Of a stretch of DNA of 64,000 bases, positions 43,818-52,355 are shown piece after piece. Origin of the DNA: VAXT01 sp963774625 (lineage in GTDB: Bacteria; Actinomycetota; Thermoleophilia; Gaiellales; Gaiellaceae). The stretch covers positions 1,240,001 to 1,304,000 of the forward strand of contig CAVZFQ010000013.1 in NCBI GenBank assembly GCA_963774625.1, in the 5' to 3' direction. The notes under the pieces are model-generated. The model was given only the letters and a program-made list of their open reading frames with translations, was not told the DNA's origin and searched no databases. How positions within the stretch are numbered: the first letter of the stretch is position 1; every line of letters starts with the position of its first letter. The position numbers were made by a program, and so were the translations under genes.

Positions 43818-45360
43818 GCTCGTAGACGGATACCGCACCGTCGCGCGCCAAGAGCCGGCCCCCGCAGGTAGGCCCGGCTGCATGCAGGGAGAGGTAGCGG
43901 ACGCCTAGCGCATCCAGGCCGGTGCACGGCGCGCGCTGTAGGCGACGCAGCTCGCGGTCGGCCGGGCGGGGGGCGAGCGTCGAGTAGCCGGACGGGTGCT
44001 CGCGCCGCACCTGCATCGTCGAGTAGAGGTAGACGCTCGCTTCCTGCCGGTCGGGGAGGTAGACGGGTATCTCGAGCACTCGCCCCGGCGGGGCGGAGCG
44101 AAGCGCTGCATAGGCCCGGTTGCCCTCGTCGGCCGGTGCTTGCTCGAACAGCCCCACGTGCAGGTCGACCAGCAGGACGATCGCGACGAGCGCGGCCGTT
44201 CCGGGCCAGGTGACGCGTGTCGCGGCGAAGGCCACGAGCGCGGCCAGGCAGAGGCAGGCGACGGGCATCAGGCGCGCCGGCACGCGTGTGGATTCGAGTC
44301 CCGGCAGGTTGCGCCAGAGCGTCTCGTAGCCGGGCAGGTTCGCGCCGAGCGACAGCAGCATCGGCACGAGCGCCCCGAGGCCCAGGGCCGCGGCGAGCCA
44401 GTAGCGCCGCGCTGCGAGCAGCAGCCCGAGCCCGGCGAGCGCGAGCAGCGGCGTCGCCCAGCCCAGGAAGACGAATCGCTCGAGCTCCGACGGAACGTCG
44501 CGCGAGACGAAGCTCTCCGCCCCCGCCGAGTACCGCTCGACCTGGGCGAAGGACCGACCGCCTGCGCCGACCGTGTCGCGGATTGCCGCGACATAGACCA
44601 GCAGGCCGGCGCCGATCGCGAGCAGCGCGGCACCGGCGGCGATCGGCCTCGCCTGCCCACGCAGGAGCGTGTACAGGAGGAAGAACGGGATCGCCGCGAG
44701 TGCGAGGTGCACCTGTCCCGACAGCGGAATCGAAGCCAGCGCGGCGGCGCTCAAGGCAAGCCACCCCGGCGACCGGTGCAGGCCTCGTTCCCAGGCGAAC
44801 AGCGATAGCGCGAGCAGCATCGACATCCAAGCCAGCAGGTGGCCGGCGCTTGCCTGCGCCACGAGGTACGGCGCGAGGCAGAACGCCAGGCCGCCGGCGA
44901 GGGCCGCGCCGCGCCGTACCCGCAACTCGCGGAGCCACAGCGCGGCGAAGCCTCCCGCACCGAGGAAGCCGAGCAGCACGAAGACGTTCCAGGCCCACAC
45001 CGTTCCGAGCGCCCTGTGCAGCGGCCAGTACACGAGCCCGAACGGCCAGCCGGCGAAATTCACACGCGGCTCGACGAGCGGCTGAAAGCTGTATGGATCT
45101 CGCCACGGTTGGCGACCACCCTCGAGCTGGTGTCCCACGAGCCACAGCTGGTAGCTCGTTTGCAGGTGATCTCCGGCCGCGACCTCACCCTGAACCGGCC
45201 CACTCCGAGCCCAAAAGGACTCGTCCAGGGGACTGTCCCCTGGCCACGTCGCGAAGAGGCCTGCCCCGAGGTACAGGGCGACCGCGAGCGCTACAACGCC
45301 TGCGCGGCCGCGAGCAGCTCGTCGAAGTCGGGCACCTCTCCGGCGGCCTCGTAGCGCCAT
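43804..45360 (-). CDS. Multi-pass membrane protein, glycosyltransferase-like
   Basis: A 518-aa integral membrane protein with about ten transmembrane helices and a C-terminal soluble domain (from about residue 420, PPGRVLEIPVYLPDRQEASVYLYS). The external loop GDHLQTSYQLWLVGHQL and a LPGYETLWRNLPGLESTRVPARLM block resemble YfhO/GT-C type polyprenol sugar transferases, but no clear catalytic Asp motif was confirmed. ATG 45360 gives a 70-base overlap with the upstream peroxiredoxin gene and an Arg-rich N-terminus. A later start is possible. A 19-bp perfect palindrome lies in its early codons. Confidence 0.6.
   Translation of the reverse strand: MALRGRRRGARLRRAARGRAGVVALAVALYLGAGLFATWPGDSPLDESFWARSGPVQGEVAAGDHLQTSYQLWLVGHQLEGGRQPWRDPYSFQPLVEPRVNFAGWPFGLVYWPLHRALGTVWAWNVFVLLGFLGAGGFAALWLRELRVRRGAALAGGLAFCLAPYLVAQASAGHLLAWMSMLLALSLFAWERGLHRSPGWLALSAAALASIPLSGQVHLALAAIPFFLLYTLLRGQARPIAAGAALLAIGAGLLVYVAAIRDTVGAGGRSFAQVERYSAGAESFVSRDVPSELERFVFLGWATPLLALAGLGLLLAARRYWLAAALGLGALVPMLLSLGANLPGYETLWRNLPGLESTRVPARLMPVACLCLAALVAFAATRVTWPGTAALVAIVLLVDLHVGLFEQAPADEGNRAYAALRSAPPGRVLEIPVYLPDRQEASVYLYSTMQVRREHPSGYSTLAPRPADRELRRLQRAPCTGLDALGVRYLSLHAAGPTCGGRLLARDGAVSVYELTSP
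45225..45243. repeat. 19-nt perfect palindrome inside the membrane protein gene
   Basis: CCAGGGGAC-T-GTCCCCTGG is a perfect inverted repeat encoding WPGDSPL in the membrane protein. Palindromes of this type can be dispersed repeats; a single copy was seen in this window. Confidence 0.55.
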
Positions 45361-45752
45361 GCGTTGCGGACCGTACCGTCACCGGCGACCAGGAAGGCAG
45401 TCCGCTCGGCGACGTCCTTCATCCCGCGGTACTCGTGCGCGACGCCGAAGCCGCGCACCGCGTCCGCATTCCAGTCCGAGACGAGCGGCACGTCGAGGTC
45501 GAGCGCCTGCGACCAGGCGACCAGCGTGTACGGCGCGTCCCGCGAGACGGCGAAGGTCTGGACGCCGGCCTCCTCGAACTCCGTTCTCCTGTCACGCAGG
45601 AGCTCCAGTTCGTTCGTTCAGGTCGAGGACCAGGCGAACAGGAAGAAGAGAAAGAGCGCCGGCCCGTCTGCGACGAGGTCGGGGATCGCCGCACTCTCGC
45701 GGGGCGCGAGCCAGACCTGTCCGTCAGGAATGCGGTCGCCGACGCCGAGCAT
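45291..45752 (-). CDS. AhpE-like peroxiredoxin, predicted selenoprotein (TGA = Sec at position 45)
   Basis: A 153-residue thioredoxin-fold peroxidase if the in-frame TGA at 45620-45618 is read through. Upstream reads MLGVGDRIPDG...ALFLFFLFAWSST. Downstream, in the same frame, it reads TNELELLRDRRTEFEEAGV...PLVSDWNADAVRGFGV...AWRYEA. The TGA falls exactly where the peroxidatic Cys belongs (Cys45 in mycobacterial AhpE). A hairpin CTCCTG-CGTGA-CAGGAG starts 15 nt after it, with a lower GAACT/AGTTC stem. No Cys elsewhere, so it would be a 1-Sec enzyme. Single base error (TGC/TGT to TGA) is the alternative. It overlaps the membrane protein gene and follows the murein hydrolase gene by 9 bases. Confidence 0.75.
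45576..45611 (-). promoter_or_regulatory. Bacterial SECIS-like hairpin
   Basis: On the minus-strand mRNA, 6 nt after the TGA begins GAACT (45611-45607), pairing with AGTTC (45580-45576). The upper stem CTCCTG (45602-45597) pairs perfectly with CAGGAG (45591-45586) around the loop CGTGA. Distance from TGA to loop is 21 nt and the loop has G in its first two positions, as expected for bacterial SECIS elements. Confidence 0.6.
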
Positions 45753-45761
45753 GTGGCGACC

Positions 45762-47024
45762 CTACTGAGTCAGTCCGAGAATCGCCTGGGCGTGCCGCTC
45801 CGCATTGCGCGCGCTGAGCGGCCCTTTCGGAAGCTCGACCACGTACGCCGGCTTCCCGGGGAAGAGACGGTTCTGCCAATTGGCCGCGGTTCCGGCCGGC
45901 CACCGGATGGCCTTGAACCGCATTCCGGCGAGTCGCGCGTACTCACGGGCCCCTTCGAGGCTCGGGCCCCACGCGCGGACGAGAGCCTGGGGCTGGTGGA
46001 ACCAGATCGTCACGTCGGGCTGGAGCCCGGTGATGAGCCGCCGCGCGATCCGCGACTCCCGCTCCGAGAACGGGCGCGGGCCTGAGTACTCCGCCGACCA
46101 GCGGCGGCCCAACGGCTTCCACTCCGAGTCGAAGTTGCGGTTCAGGTCGACGCCGCGCGCGTTCTGCCGCCGGCGGAGCGCGTACCCATCCGGGTTCAGG
46201 TGGTGGACGATCCACACGTCGGCCGCCGGCTCGGTTCGCTCGAGCCGCCGCGTCGCTGCGACTCCGGCGCACTCGTCGCCGTGGATGCAGCCGACGACGA
46301 GGATGCGGGGCCGCGCCGTCGGATCGCCTACTCGCACGGCCTCGATCGGCCGCCCCCGCGTCGATCGGCCGAGCATCAGCTCCCGAACCGGGTCGCGTCG
46401 GATGCGGACGTGCAGGTGGTCGTCGTGGTGCCGGAGCGGCTCGACGATCCGGCGCGGGCCGCGCAACCCGAGTCGCGGGCCGACGAAGATGTTCGTCGCG
46501 CCGGCGCGCACGAAGCGGTTCACGAGGTCCTGAGCGAGCACCCGGTCGACCTCGCTCGGCTTCGTCGGAGCGCGCTCCTCCCGGTCGAGGCGCGGGTAGT
46601 AGATGTCGATGTCGCGCCCGTTCTGGTGCGAGGCGTGCCCGAGCCCGCCGTAGCGCTCGTCGAAGATCCCGCCCTGAGGGCGGCTGAGGTCACCGATTGC
46701 GACGCGTGGCGCGTCAGGGTGAGCCGCGAAGTAGTCGTCGAGGACGTGGAGGACGTTGCGCAAGAGGCGGTCGCTGCCCCAGCGCCGCCACGGCCGGTTC
46801 GGCGTCGTCTTGAGGATCGGGTCCCAGGTGAAGTACTGCTCGCCTTCGGAGGGCAGCTGGACGCCGTTCACGAGGCGGCCGGCCCACGGCTTGCCCAGCG
46901 AGCGCGACTGCTTCCAGACGATCGGCTCGCTGTGCCAGGTCGGACGGTGCTCGTCCGGCCCGGCTGCGACGGCGACAGCGGCCAGGGCCAATGCCGTGAG
47001 GATCAGGGCGAAGCGGGACAGCAC
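45762..47024 (-). CDS. Murein endopeptidase (M74/MepA-like) fused to M14 zinc carboxypeptidase
   Basis: A 420-aa exported protein with a signal peptide (LSRFALILTALALAAVAVA). Residues 45-210 form a penicillin-insensitive murein endopeptidase domain (LAS type: GLGHASHQNGRDIDIYY with His133 and Asp140, and HHDDHLHVRI with His203/205). Residues 225-420 form an M14 domain (GCIHGDECAG: His248, Glu251; GVDLNRNFD; AYVVELPKG: catalytic Glu397). M14 relatives such as MpaA cut the gamma-D-Glu-DAP bond, so the fusion could cut two bonds of one peptide stem. GTG start overlaps the anti-sigma gene end by 22 bases. Confidence 0.85.
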   Translation of the reverse strand: MLSRFALILTALALAAVAVAAGPDEHRPTWHSEPIVWKQSRSLGKPWAGRLVNGVQLPSEGEQYFTWDPILKTTPNRPWRRWGSDRLLRNVLHVLDDYFAAHPDAPRVAIGDLSRPQGGIFDERYGGLGHASHQNGRDIDIYYPRLDREERAPTKPSEVDRVLAQDLVNRFVRAGATNIFVGPRLGLRGPRRIVEPLRHHDDHLHVRIRRDPVRELMLGRSTRGRPIEAVRVGDPTARPRILVVGCIHGDECAGVAATRRLERTEPAADVWIVHHLNPDGYALRRRQNARGVDLNRNFDSEWKPLGRRWSAEYSGPRPFSERESRIARRLITGLQPDVTIWFHQPQALVRAWGPSLEGAREYARLAGMRFKAIRWPAGTAANWQNRLFPGKPAYVVELPKGPLSARNAERHAQAILGLTQ

Positions 47025-48196
47025 CAGCTCACACTCGACGGGAAGTGTGCCGATAGCGGCCGATCCCGTCGGGGACCCCCGAACTGCTCGGCGATGTTCG
47101 ACACGGCGCGAACGCGCAGGACATCGAGCCTCAGGAAGAGCCACTGGTCGGCCCCGACCCACCCGACGAGCAGCCAGCGCCCGTTCGGCGAGACGGCCAG
47201 CGGTCCGAACTCCCCAGCCGCCGAGAACAGCGAGCGCTCCTCGCCGCGCTGGGCCTCGGCGTCCATCAGCACGAGCTCGCTGCGGCCTGTCGCCGGCTGC
47301 CAGCGGATCAGGACGAAGCGATGGCTCTTGCGCACGAAGGCGACTCCCGACGGGCCGAGCGGCAGGCCGAGCGCCCCGAGCTCGGTGCCCTCCGCGTCGA
47401 AGATCCGGAGGGAACGCTCGCCGAGGGCCAGCAGGCGCTGTCCGTCCTCCGACCAGACGAGCTGCCTGGCGGGCTCGCCGAGCGGTGCCCGCCAGCTGGT
47501 CACGCCCGTGTCCGTCTGGGCGAGCGCGATCTGGCCGTCCACGGTCCCGAAGACGAGCTCGTGGTTCGCTTCGGGTCGCCAGGCGGGAGGCGTGGCCGCT
47601 ACGCGGTTCCGCAGCACCTTGTCTCCGGTCCCGTCACCGGCGACGACCCGGAGTTCGGTGCCCGTCAGGTACGCGACCCGGAAACCGTCGGGAGACCAGC
47701 GTGCGCCGCTGATCCGCCGCGGTCGGCCGATCGTCCAGCGGATGACCCCGTTCGGCCTGACCGCGGTGATCTCCTTGGCGCGCGTGACGACGACGTGCTG
47801 GGCGCGTGGCGACCACGAGCCCTCCCAGTAGCGGCCGAGGAGGCGCCGCGAGCCGTCGGGCTGCACGATCCAGGGCCCGCGGGGTGAGTTGACGAGGAGC
47901 GGGCCACCGGTGGGCAGCCCGGCGAGCACAGGCTTCGGCTTCGGCGTTGTGGTCGCGTCGTCCTGGATCGCGTCTCGAACGTCGCCGACGAGCGCGCGGC
48001 CCGGGGGAGAGAGCGCCGCCGCCAGGACGACGATCGCTGCCGCCGCCAGCGCGAGCGGGCGGACGTTCCGCCGATGCCAGGCCACCGGCTCGCGAGCCTC
48101 GAAGGCGCCGCGGACGATCGGCCAGACTCGCCGCTGCGCTTCGAGCTCGTCCGGCGGCGAGATCTTCTGCAGCTCGCGCTTGAGCTCCTTGCTCAT
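47003..48196 (-). CDS. Anti-sigma-factor-like membrane protein with extracytoplasmic propeller domain
   Basis: A 397-aa protein. A cytoplasmic N-terminus of about 45 residues (SKELKRELQKISPPDELEAQRRVW) is followed by one transmembrane helix (VRPLALAAAAIVVLAAALS) and a large extracytoplasmic beta-propeller (repeats such as RWSPDGFRVAYLTG, VSPNGRWLLVGW). No zinc-binding HxxxCxxC motif is present. The start overlaps the ECF sigma gene (ATGA), which is the usual sigma/anti-sigma arrangement, so it most likely holds the sigma factor inactive. It is followed by the murein hydrolase fusion, a plausible output. Confidence 0.78.
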   Translation of the reverse strand: MSKELKRELQKISPPDELEAQRRVWPIVRGAFEAREPVAWHRRNVRPLALAAAAIVVLAAALSPPGRALVGDVRDAIQDDATTTPKPKPVLAGLPTGGPLLVNSPRGPWIVQPDGSRRLLGRYWEGSWSPRAQHVVVTRAKEITAVRPNGVIRWTIGRPRRISGARWSPDGFRVAYLTGTELRVVAGDGTGDKVLRNRVAATPPAWRPEANHELVFGTVDGQIALAQTDTGVTSWRAPLGEPARQLVWSEDGQRLLALGERSLRIFDAEGTELGALGLPLGPSGVAFVRKSHRFVLIRWQPATGRSELVLMDAEAQRGEERSLFSAAGEFGPLAVSPNGRWLLVGWVGADQWLFLRLDVLRVRAVSNIAEQFGGPRRDRPLSAHFPSSVSWCCPASP

Positions 48197-48741
48197 GGGC
48201 GTCTCCGGTCGAGGATGTCTTCGAGGTGGTCGAGCCCGCGGCGCAGGCGTGAGTTGACCGTGCCGCGCGGAAGCTCGAGGAGCTCGGCGATCTCCCCGGG
48301 CGTGTAGTCCAGGAGGTAGCGGAGCACGACTACTGCCCGGTGCTCCGGCGAGAGCGAGCGGAGCCCGCCCGCGATGTCCTCGGGGATGGGATTTCCCGCG
48401 AGGACGTTGTCCTCGGTGTCGTCGTCCCACTCGCCGAAGCGCGGCTCCCCGGTCTCGCGTCGCAACGCGCGGGCGCGGGCCCAGTCGATCGCGCGGTTGA
48501 CGACGATCCGGTGCAGCCACGGCCCGAAGGGGCGGCGCCGGTCGAAGCGGTCCAGGTTCCGAACCGCCGCGAGAAACGCCTCTTGTGCGATGTCTTCAGC
48601 AGCCGCGCCGTCCTGAACGACGAGGTAGGCCGCCCGGAGCGCCCTGGGCCAGTGCTCGCGAAAGAGGGCCTCGAGAGCCGAGGCCGATCCTGACTGCGCG
48701 CCACGGATCCAGGCGCGCTCCTCACGGCTGGGAGCCGCCAT
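48193..48741 (-). CDS. ECF-type RNA polymerase sigma factor
   Basis: A 182-aa sigma-70 family factor with regions 2 and 4 only. Region 2 spans about residues 22-90 (LFREHWPRALRAAYLVVQD, EDIAQEAFLAAVRNLDRFD, WLHRIVVNRAIDWAR). Region 4 spans about 125-180 (LSPEHRAVVVLRYLLDYTPGEIAELLELPRGTVNSRLRRGL, helix-turn-helix). ATGA overlap with the anti-sigma gene. Head to head with a propeller-protein gene that may also be a target. Confidence 0.92.
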   Translation of the reverse strand: MAAPSREERAWIRGAQSGSASALEALFREHWPRALRAAYLVVQDGAAAEDIAQEAFLAAVRNLDRFDRRRPFGPWLHRIVVNRAIDWARARALRRETGEPRFGEWDDDTEDNVLAGNPIPEDIAGGLRSLSPEHRAVVVLRYLLDYTPGEIAELLELPRGTVNSRLRRGLDHLEDILDRRRP

Positions 48742-48867
48742 CGCGCGCTGACTATACGAGCGGGATTGCGCATGAGGTCCATACGCGGACGGGGCCGGGA
48801 GAGGTCCGGGACCTGTTCGGACCGCGACAGGCGTATCAGCGGTGTACCCAACGGAAGGAGCCCCGCC

Positions 48868-50019
48868 GTGAAACGCCTCGTCCTCCTCCTGCTGCTCGTG
48901 GTCGTGCCCGCCCCGAGCGCCGCGCTCGCCGACGGCTGTCCACTCCCGTGCAGCGGCCAGTCCTCGAGCCCGCCCGGCTCGAAGTTCCTCTACGTCCAGG
49001 CCAGAGGCCCCGGGAGCCCTCTCGTTGCGTACAACACCGGGAACAAGCAGGCGGTCTTCTCGTTGCCGCCGGGAATGGCCTCAGCCGATGGCCGCGCCTT
49101 CTACAGCGGCTTCGCCTCCGGCCGGCGGACGTTTCTCAAGCGCTTCGACGTCGCCACCGCGGTTCTGCGCGGCGACTGGGCCGTGTCTGGTCGCTGGGAC
49201 CTGCAGGGTGTCTCGCCGACCGGGCGCTGGGCCGCGCTTGCTCGCCGCACCAGTGACCGCACGCACCTCCTCGTCTTCGACGGGCGGCGGGGCGAGCGTG
49301 CGCACGTGATGAGCCTGCGCGGGGACTTCGAGGTGGAGACGATCTCGCGCGACGGCAAGCGGCTCTTCCTGATCGAGCACTTCGCGGGACGGCAGTACAA
49401 CGTGCGCGAGTACGACCTCTCACGCGAGCGTCTCGTCGCCGACCCGCTGCGGGCGCAAGGCGTGAAGATCATGGCCGGCTATGCGTGGAGCGGCGTCGCC
49501 TCGCCGGACGGGCGCTGGCTCCTCACGCTGTACCTGAGCACGCCCGGAAAGCTCGCGTTCGTCCACTCGCTCGACCTCGAGCGGAGCCGTCCGGCGTGCA
49601 TCGGCCTGCCGTCGGGTCGCGGCGGAGCCTTCGAGAACCTGAAGCGCTACTCGCTCACTCTCTCGCCCGACTCCGGGACCCTCTACGCCGCGAACCCGGC
49701 GCTCGGAGTCGTCGCAGAGCTCGACCTCAGCGGCTCGGTGGTGAAGCGCGTGGCGAAGTTCGAGAAGTCCGCCCCGGTCGCAGGCGCGCACCCGGCGACC
49801 CTGTCCACGATCTCGCGCAACGGGCGCACCATGTACTTCAGCGCCGGCCGCGACCTCTGGGCCTACGACTCGGCTTACGGCGTCGTCCGCGGCCCGTACG
49901 AGACCGGTGGGAAGGTCGTCGGGGTGGGCTACGGCGCCGGAGACGAGCGCGTGTTCGCGGTCCGCAAGGACGGGCACATGGTCGCGTTCCGAGCCTCGAA
50001 CGGTGAGCGAGTTGCCTAA
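48868..50019 (+). CDS. Secreted beta-propeller-like protein
   Basis: A 383-aa exported protein. Signal peptide KRLVLLLLLVVVPAPSAALA, an N-terminal Cys pair (DGCPLPCSG), then repeated blade-like segments (VSPTGRWAALARR, ASPDGRWLLTLYL, LSPDSGTLYAANP, ISRNGRTMYFSAG). GTG 48868 with a good ribosome site (GGAAGGAGC). It is divergent from the ECF sigma gene and shares propeller character with that factor's anti-sigma protein. Function unknown. Ends tail to tail with the DUF4190 gene. Confidence 0.75.
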   Translation: MKRLVLLLLLVVVPAPSAALADGCPLPCSGQSSSPPGSKFLYVQARGPGSPLVAYNTGNKQAVFSLPPGMASADGRAFYSGFASGRRTFLKRFDVATAVLRGDWAVSGRWDLQGVSPTGRWAALARRTSDRTHLLVFDGRRGERAHVMSLRGDFEVETISRDGKRLFLIEHFAGRQYNVREYDLSRERLVADPLRAQGVKIMAGYAWSGVASPDGRWLLTLYLSTPGKLAFVHSLDLERSRPACIGLPSGRGGAFENLKRYSLTLSPDSGTLYAANPALGVVAELDLSGSVVKRVAKFEKSAPVAGAHPATLSTISRNGRTMYFSAGRDLWAYDSAYGVVRGPYETGGKVVGVGYGAGDERVFAVRKDGHMVAFRASNGERVA

Positions 50020-50282
50020 GAAAGAGTGGCGGAAAGGAGCAGTATGAAGAGCACGCCGATGCCAATGAGGGCGAGCCCGACCCAGCCGAGCACGATGCCG
50101 GCGGTTGCCAGACCGTCGCCGCCGAGCGTCGGGTCCCGGCCGATCTCCTCCTGCGCTTTCCGCCCGAAGACGATCGCCAGGATCGAGGGCACGACCGGAA
50201 AGACGACGAACCCCGCGATGCCGAGGATGAGGGACGCGATCGCGTAGCCGCTCGTCCTCTGTGCGGCGTTCTCGACGGTCAC
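50016..50282 (-). CDS. DUF4190-type small membrane protein
   Basis: An 88-aa protein with two transmembrane helices (ASLILGIAGFVVFPVVPSILAIVFG and TAGIVLGWVGLALIGIGVLFILLL) around a short loop with GRKAQEEIGRDP, the DUF4190 pattern. GTG start in a GTGA overlap with the glutamate-cysteine ligase-like gene. Role unknown. Confidence 0.8.
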   Translation of the reverse strand: MTVENAAQRTSGYAIASLILGIAGFVVFPVVPSILAIVFGRKAQEEIGRDPTLGGDGLATAGIVLGWVGLALIGIGVLFILLLSATLS

Positions 50283-51478
50283 TTGGCGGACCCGACGGCA
50301 GCTTCCTCGGTCGCGTCCGCGATCTCGCGCACAACCTCGACGATGTCGCGGTTGGCGTTGAAGACGCGTAGCTGGCGGTGGGCGCCGTTGCCGTTGTCGA
50401 GGATGTCGTTGATGCCCTCGAGCTCGGCCTCCGAGCCGAGCTCTCGGGCGTGCGGCTCGAGCTCCTGCAACCGCCGCCGCACGAGTTGGGCGACTGGAAC
50501 GCGGTTGCGGCGGCCCGTCTCGAGGTCCATCAGCGGAGCCTCGAGCCCGTACCGCGCGGCCAGCCACTTGTTCTCGCTCGTCAGGATCCGGTGGTACGAG
50601 CGGATCTCCTCGCCGCGGTCGTAGCGCTCGCAGTAGTGCTTGACGAGCGCCTGGCAATAGGCGGCGAGCGCGACGGCATGCTCGACCCGCGACACCGCGT
50701 CGCAGACTCGGACCTCGACGGTGCCGAGCCGCGGGTGCGGCCTGATGTCCCACCAGATGTGCGTGTAGTCGGCGATGCAGCCCGTCTTCTCGAGCTGGCC
50801 CACGACCTCCGCGTAGTCGTTGTAGTCGCGGAAGCGCGGGGGCGGGCCCGAGCGCGGGAAGGCGGCGAACACCATCTGACGGGTCGAGGCCAGACCGGTC
50901 GCCTCTCCGCGCCAGAAGGGCGAGTTCGCCGAGAGCGCGAGCAACGGCGGCAGCTCGACGAGGAGCCCGTTCACGACCTGCACGGCCTTGTCGGGGTCAT
51001 CGACGGCGACATGGATGTGGAGACCGAAGATCAACTCGCGGCGCGCGACGTACTGGAGCTGGTCGACGAGGGCGCGGTAGCGGTCGCGGGCGGTGATCCG
51101 CTGGCGCTCGAAGTGGCTGAACGGGTGCGTGCCGGAGGAGCCGACTCGCAGCTTCTGACCCTGCGCGACCGAGGTCACGTACTCGCGCAGCTTGCGCAGC
51201 TCGCGTTCGACGTCGCTCGCTGTGCGGCACACGGGCGTGGCGATCTCGAGCACGGACTGCATGAGCTCCGGCCGGACCTGCGACTCGAGCTCGTGGCCGG
51301 CCATCGATGCGAGCACGGTGTCGATGTGCTGCACGAGGTCGAAGCTCTCGGGGTCGAGGAGCATGTACTCCTCCTCCACGCCGAGGGTGTACGGGTCGCC
51401 TTCCCCGAACTTGTGCTCGAGGACGCTGCCCCCGACCGCGAAGCCGTCGCCCGTGATGCTCGAGGGGTAGATCTGCAT
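50279..51478 (-). CDS. Carboxylate-amine ligase, YbdK / glutamate-cysteine ligase type 2 family
   Basis: A 399-aa ATP-grasp-like ligase. TLGVEEEYMLLDPESFDLV is the Glu-rich N-terminal motif, FGLHIHVAVDD and YTHIWWDIRPHPRLGTVEVRVCD are the conserved active-site blocks. Family members join glutamate and cysteine or related amines, often as a low-molecular-weight thiol step, though the acceptor here cannot be read. The start is divergent from the serine hydrolase gene. Confidence 0.88.
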   Translation of the reverse strand: MQIYPSSITGDGFAVGGSVLEHKFGEGDPYTLGVEEEYMLLDPESFDLVQHIDTVLASMAGHELESQVRPELMQSVLEIATPVCRTASDVERELRKLREYVTSVAQGQKLRVGSSGTHPFSHFERQRITARDRYRALVDQLQYVARRELIFGLHIHVAVDDPDKAVQVVNGLLVELPPLLALSANSPFWRGEATGLASTRQMVFAAFPRSGPPPRFRDYNDYAEVVGQLEKTGCIADYTHIWWDIRPHPRLGTVEVRVCDAVSRVEHAVALAAYCQALVKHYCERYDRGEEIRSYHRILTSENKWLAARYGLEAPLMDLETGRRNRVPVAQLVRRRLQELEPHARELGSEAELEGINDILDNGNGAHRQLRVFNANRDIVEVVREIADATEEAAVGSAK

Positions 51479-51500
51479 GTCGTCCGTAGTATCGCCCGAT

Positions 51501-52316
51501 ATGCAGGCATTAACCCTTTCTGACGAGTGGCCCGCCGAGAACGTGGCGGTTGCGGCCGTCGGGCCGGACGGGGTCCTGGGTCAGCGAGGCGACGCGAGCC
51601 GCGTCTTTCGCTGGGCCTCGGTGACGAAGCCGGTGACCGCTCTGGCGACCATGGTCGCGGCTGAGGAGGGCACGCTGGACCTCGACGAGCCGGCCGGGCC
51701 ACCGGGGGCGACCGTGCGCCATCTGCTTGCTCACGCGTCCGGTCTGCCCTTCGAGGGGACGACGCCGCTCGCGCCGCCCGGCAAGCGACGGATCTACTCG
51801 AATGCCGGGTTCGAGGAGCTCGGCCGGGTGCTTGCGGCGCGCGCCGAGATGCCGTTCGAGGAGTACCTGCAGCAGGCGGTGCTCGATCCGATCGGCATGG
51901 AGGGCACCAAGCTCCTAGGCTCGCCGGCCGCCGGGCTCCACGGCACGCTCGACGATCTCGTCGCGCTCGCCCGTGAGCTGCTGCGCCCGACACTGATCGC
52001 CCAGGAGACGCTGGCCGAGGCCACGAGCGTGCAGTTTCCGGGCCTGGCGGGGGTGATCCCGGACCTCGGCCGCTTCGACCCGAACGACTGGGGGCTCGGC
52101 TTCGAGCTCAAGGACGACAAGCAGCCGCACTTCGCCGGGACGCTCATGTCGCGCCGCACGTTCGGTCACTGGGGCGGGAGCGGCACGTTCCTCTGGGTCG
52201 ACCCCGAACGTGGGTTCGCCCTGGCGACGTTGACCGACCTGGAGTTCGGTGATTGGGCCAAAGAGGCGTGGCCGCGGTTCTCCGATGCGGTCGTAAGCGA
52301 ATTGTTCGGAGCATGA
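51501..52316 (+). CDS. Serine hydrolase of the beta-lactamase / class C PBP family
   Basis: A 271-aa protein without a clear signal peptide. SVTK in RWASVTKPVTALAT is the SxxK motif, IYSNAGF the YxN motif, and GHWGGSGT is the likely third-strand HxG-type motif. HLLAHASGLP is typical of the family. It is short, missing C-terminal lipocalin-like domains. Probably an esterase or D-aminopeptidase-like enzyme; antibiotic resistance is not implied. ATG 51501 chosen over the earlier GTG/ATG overlapping the divergent gene. Confidence 0.83.
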   Translation: MQALTLSDEWPAENVAVAAVGPDGVLGQRGDASRVFRWASVTKPVTALATMVAAEEGTLDLDEPAGPPGATVRHLLAHASGLPFEGTTPLAPPGKRRIYSNAGFEELGRVLAARAEMPFEEYLQQAVLDPIGMEGTKLLGSPAAGLHGTLDDLVALARELLRPTLIAQETLAEATSVQFPGLAGVIPDLGRFDPNDWGLGFELKDDKQPHFAGTLMSRRTFGHWGGSGTFLWVDPERGFALATLTDLEFGDWAKEAWPRFSDAVVSELFGA

Positions 52317-52355
52317 AATCCGTGCAAATGGGCAACTAAGGTACGTCAGGCGGCC

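Noticed and set aside
44217..46085. Long plus-strand open frame across the membrane protein and peroxiredoxin
   Set aside because: Composition is Arg/Ala/Pro shadow and it spans three real minus-strand genes.
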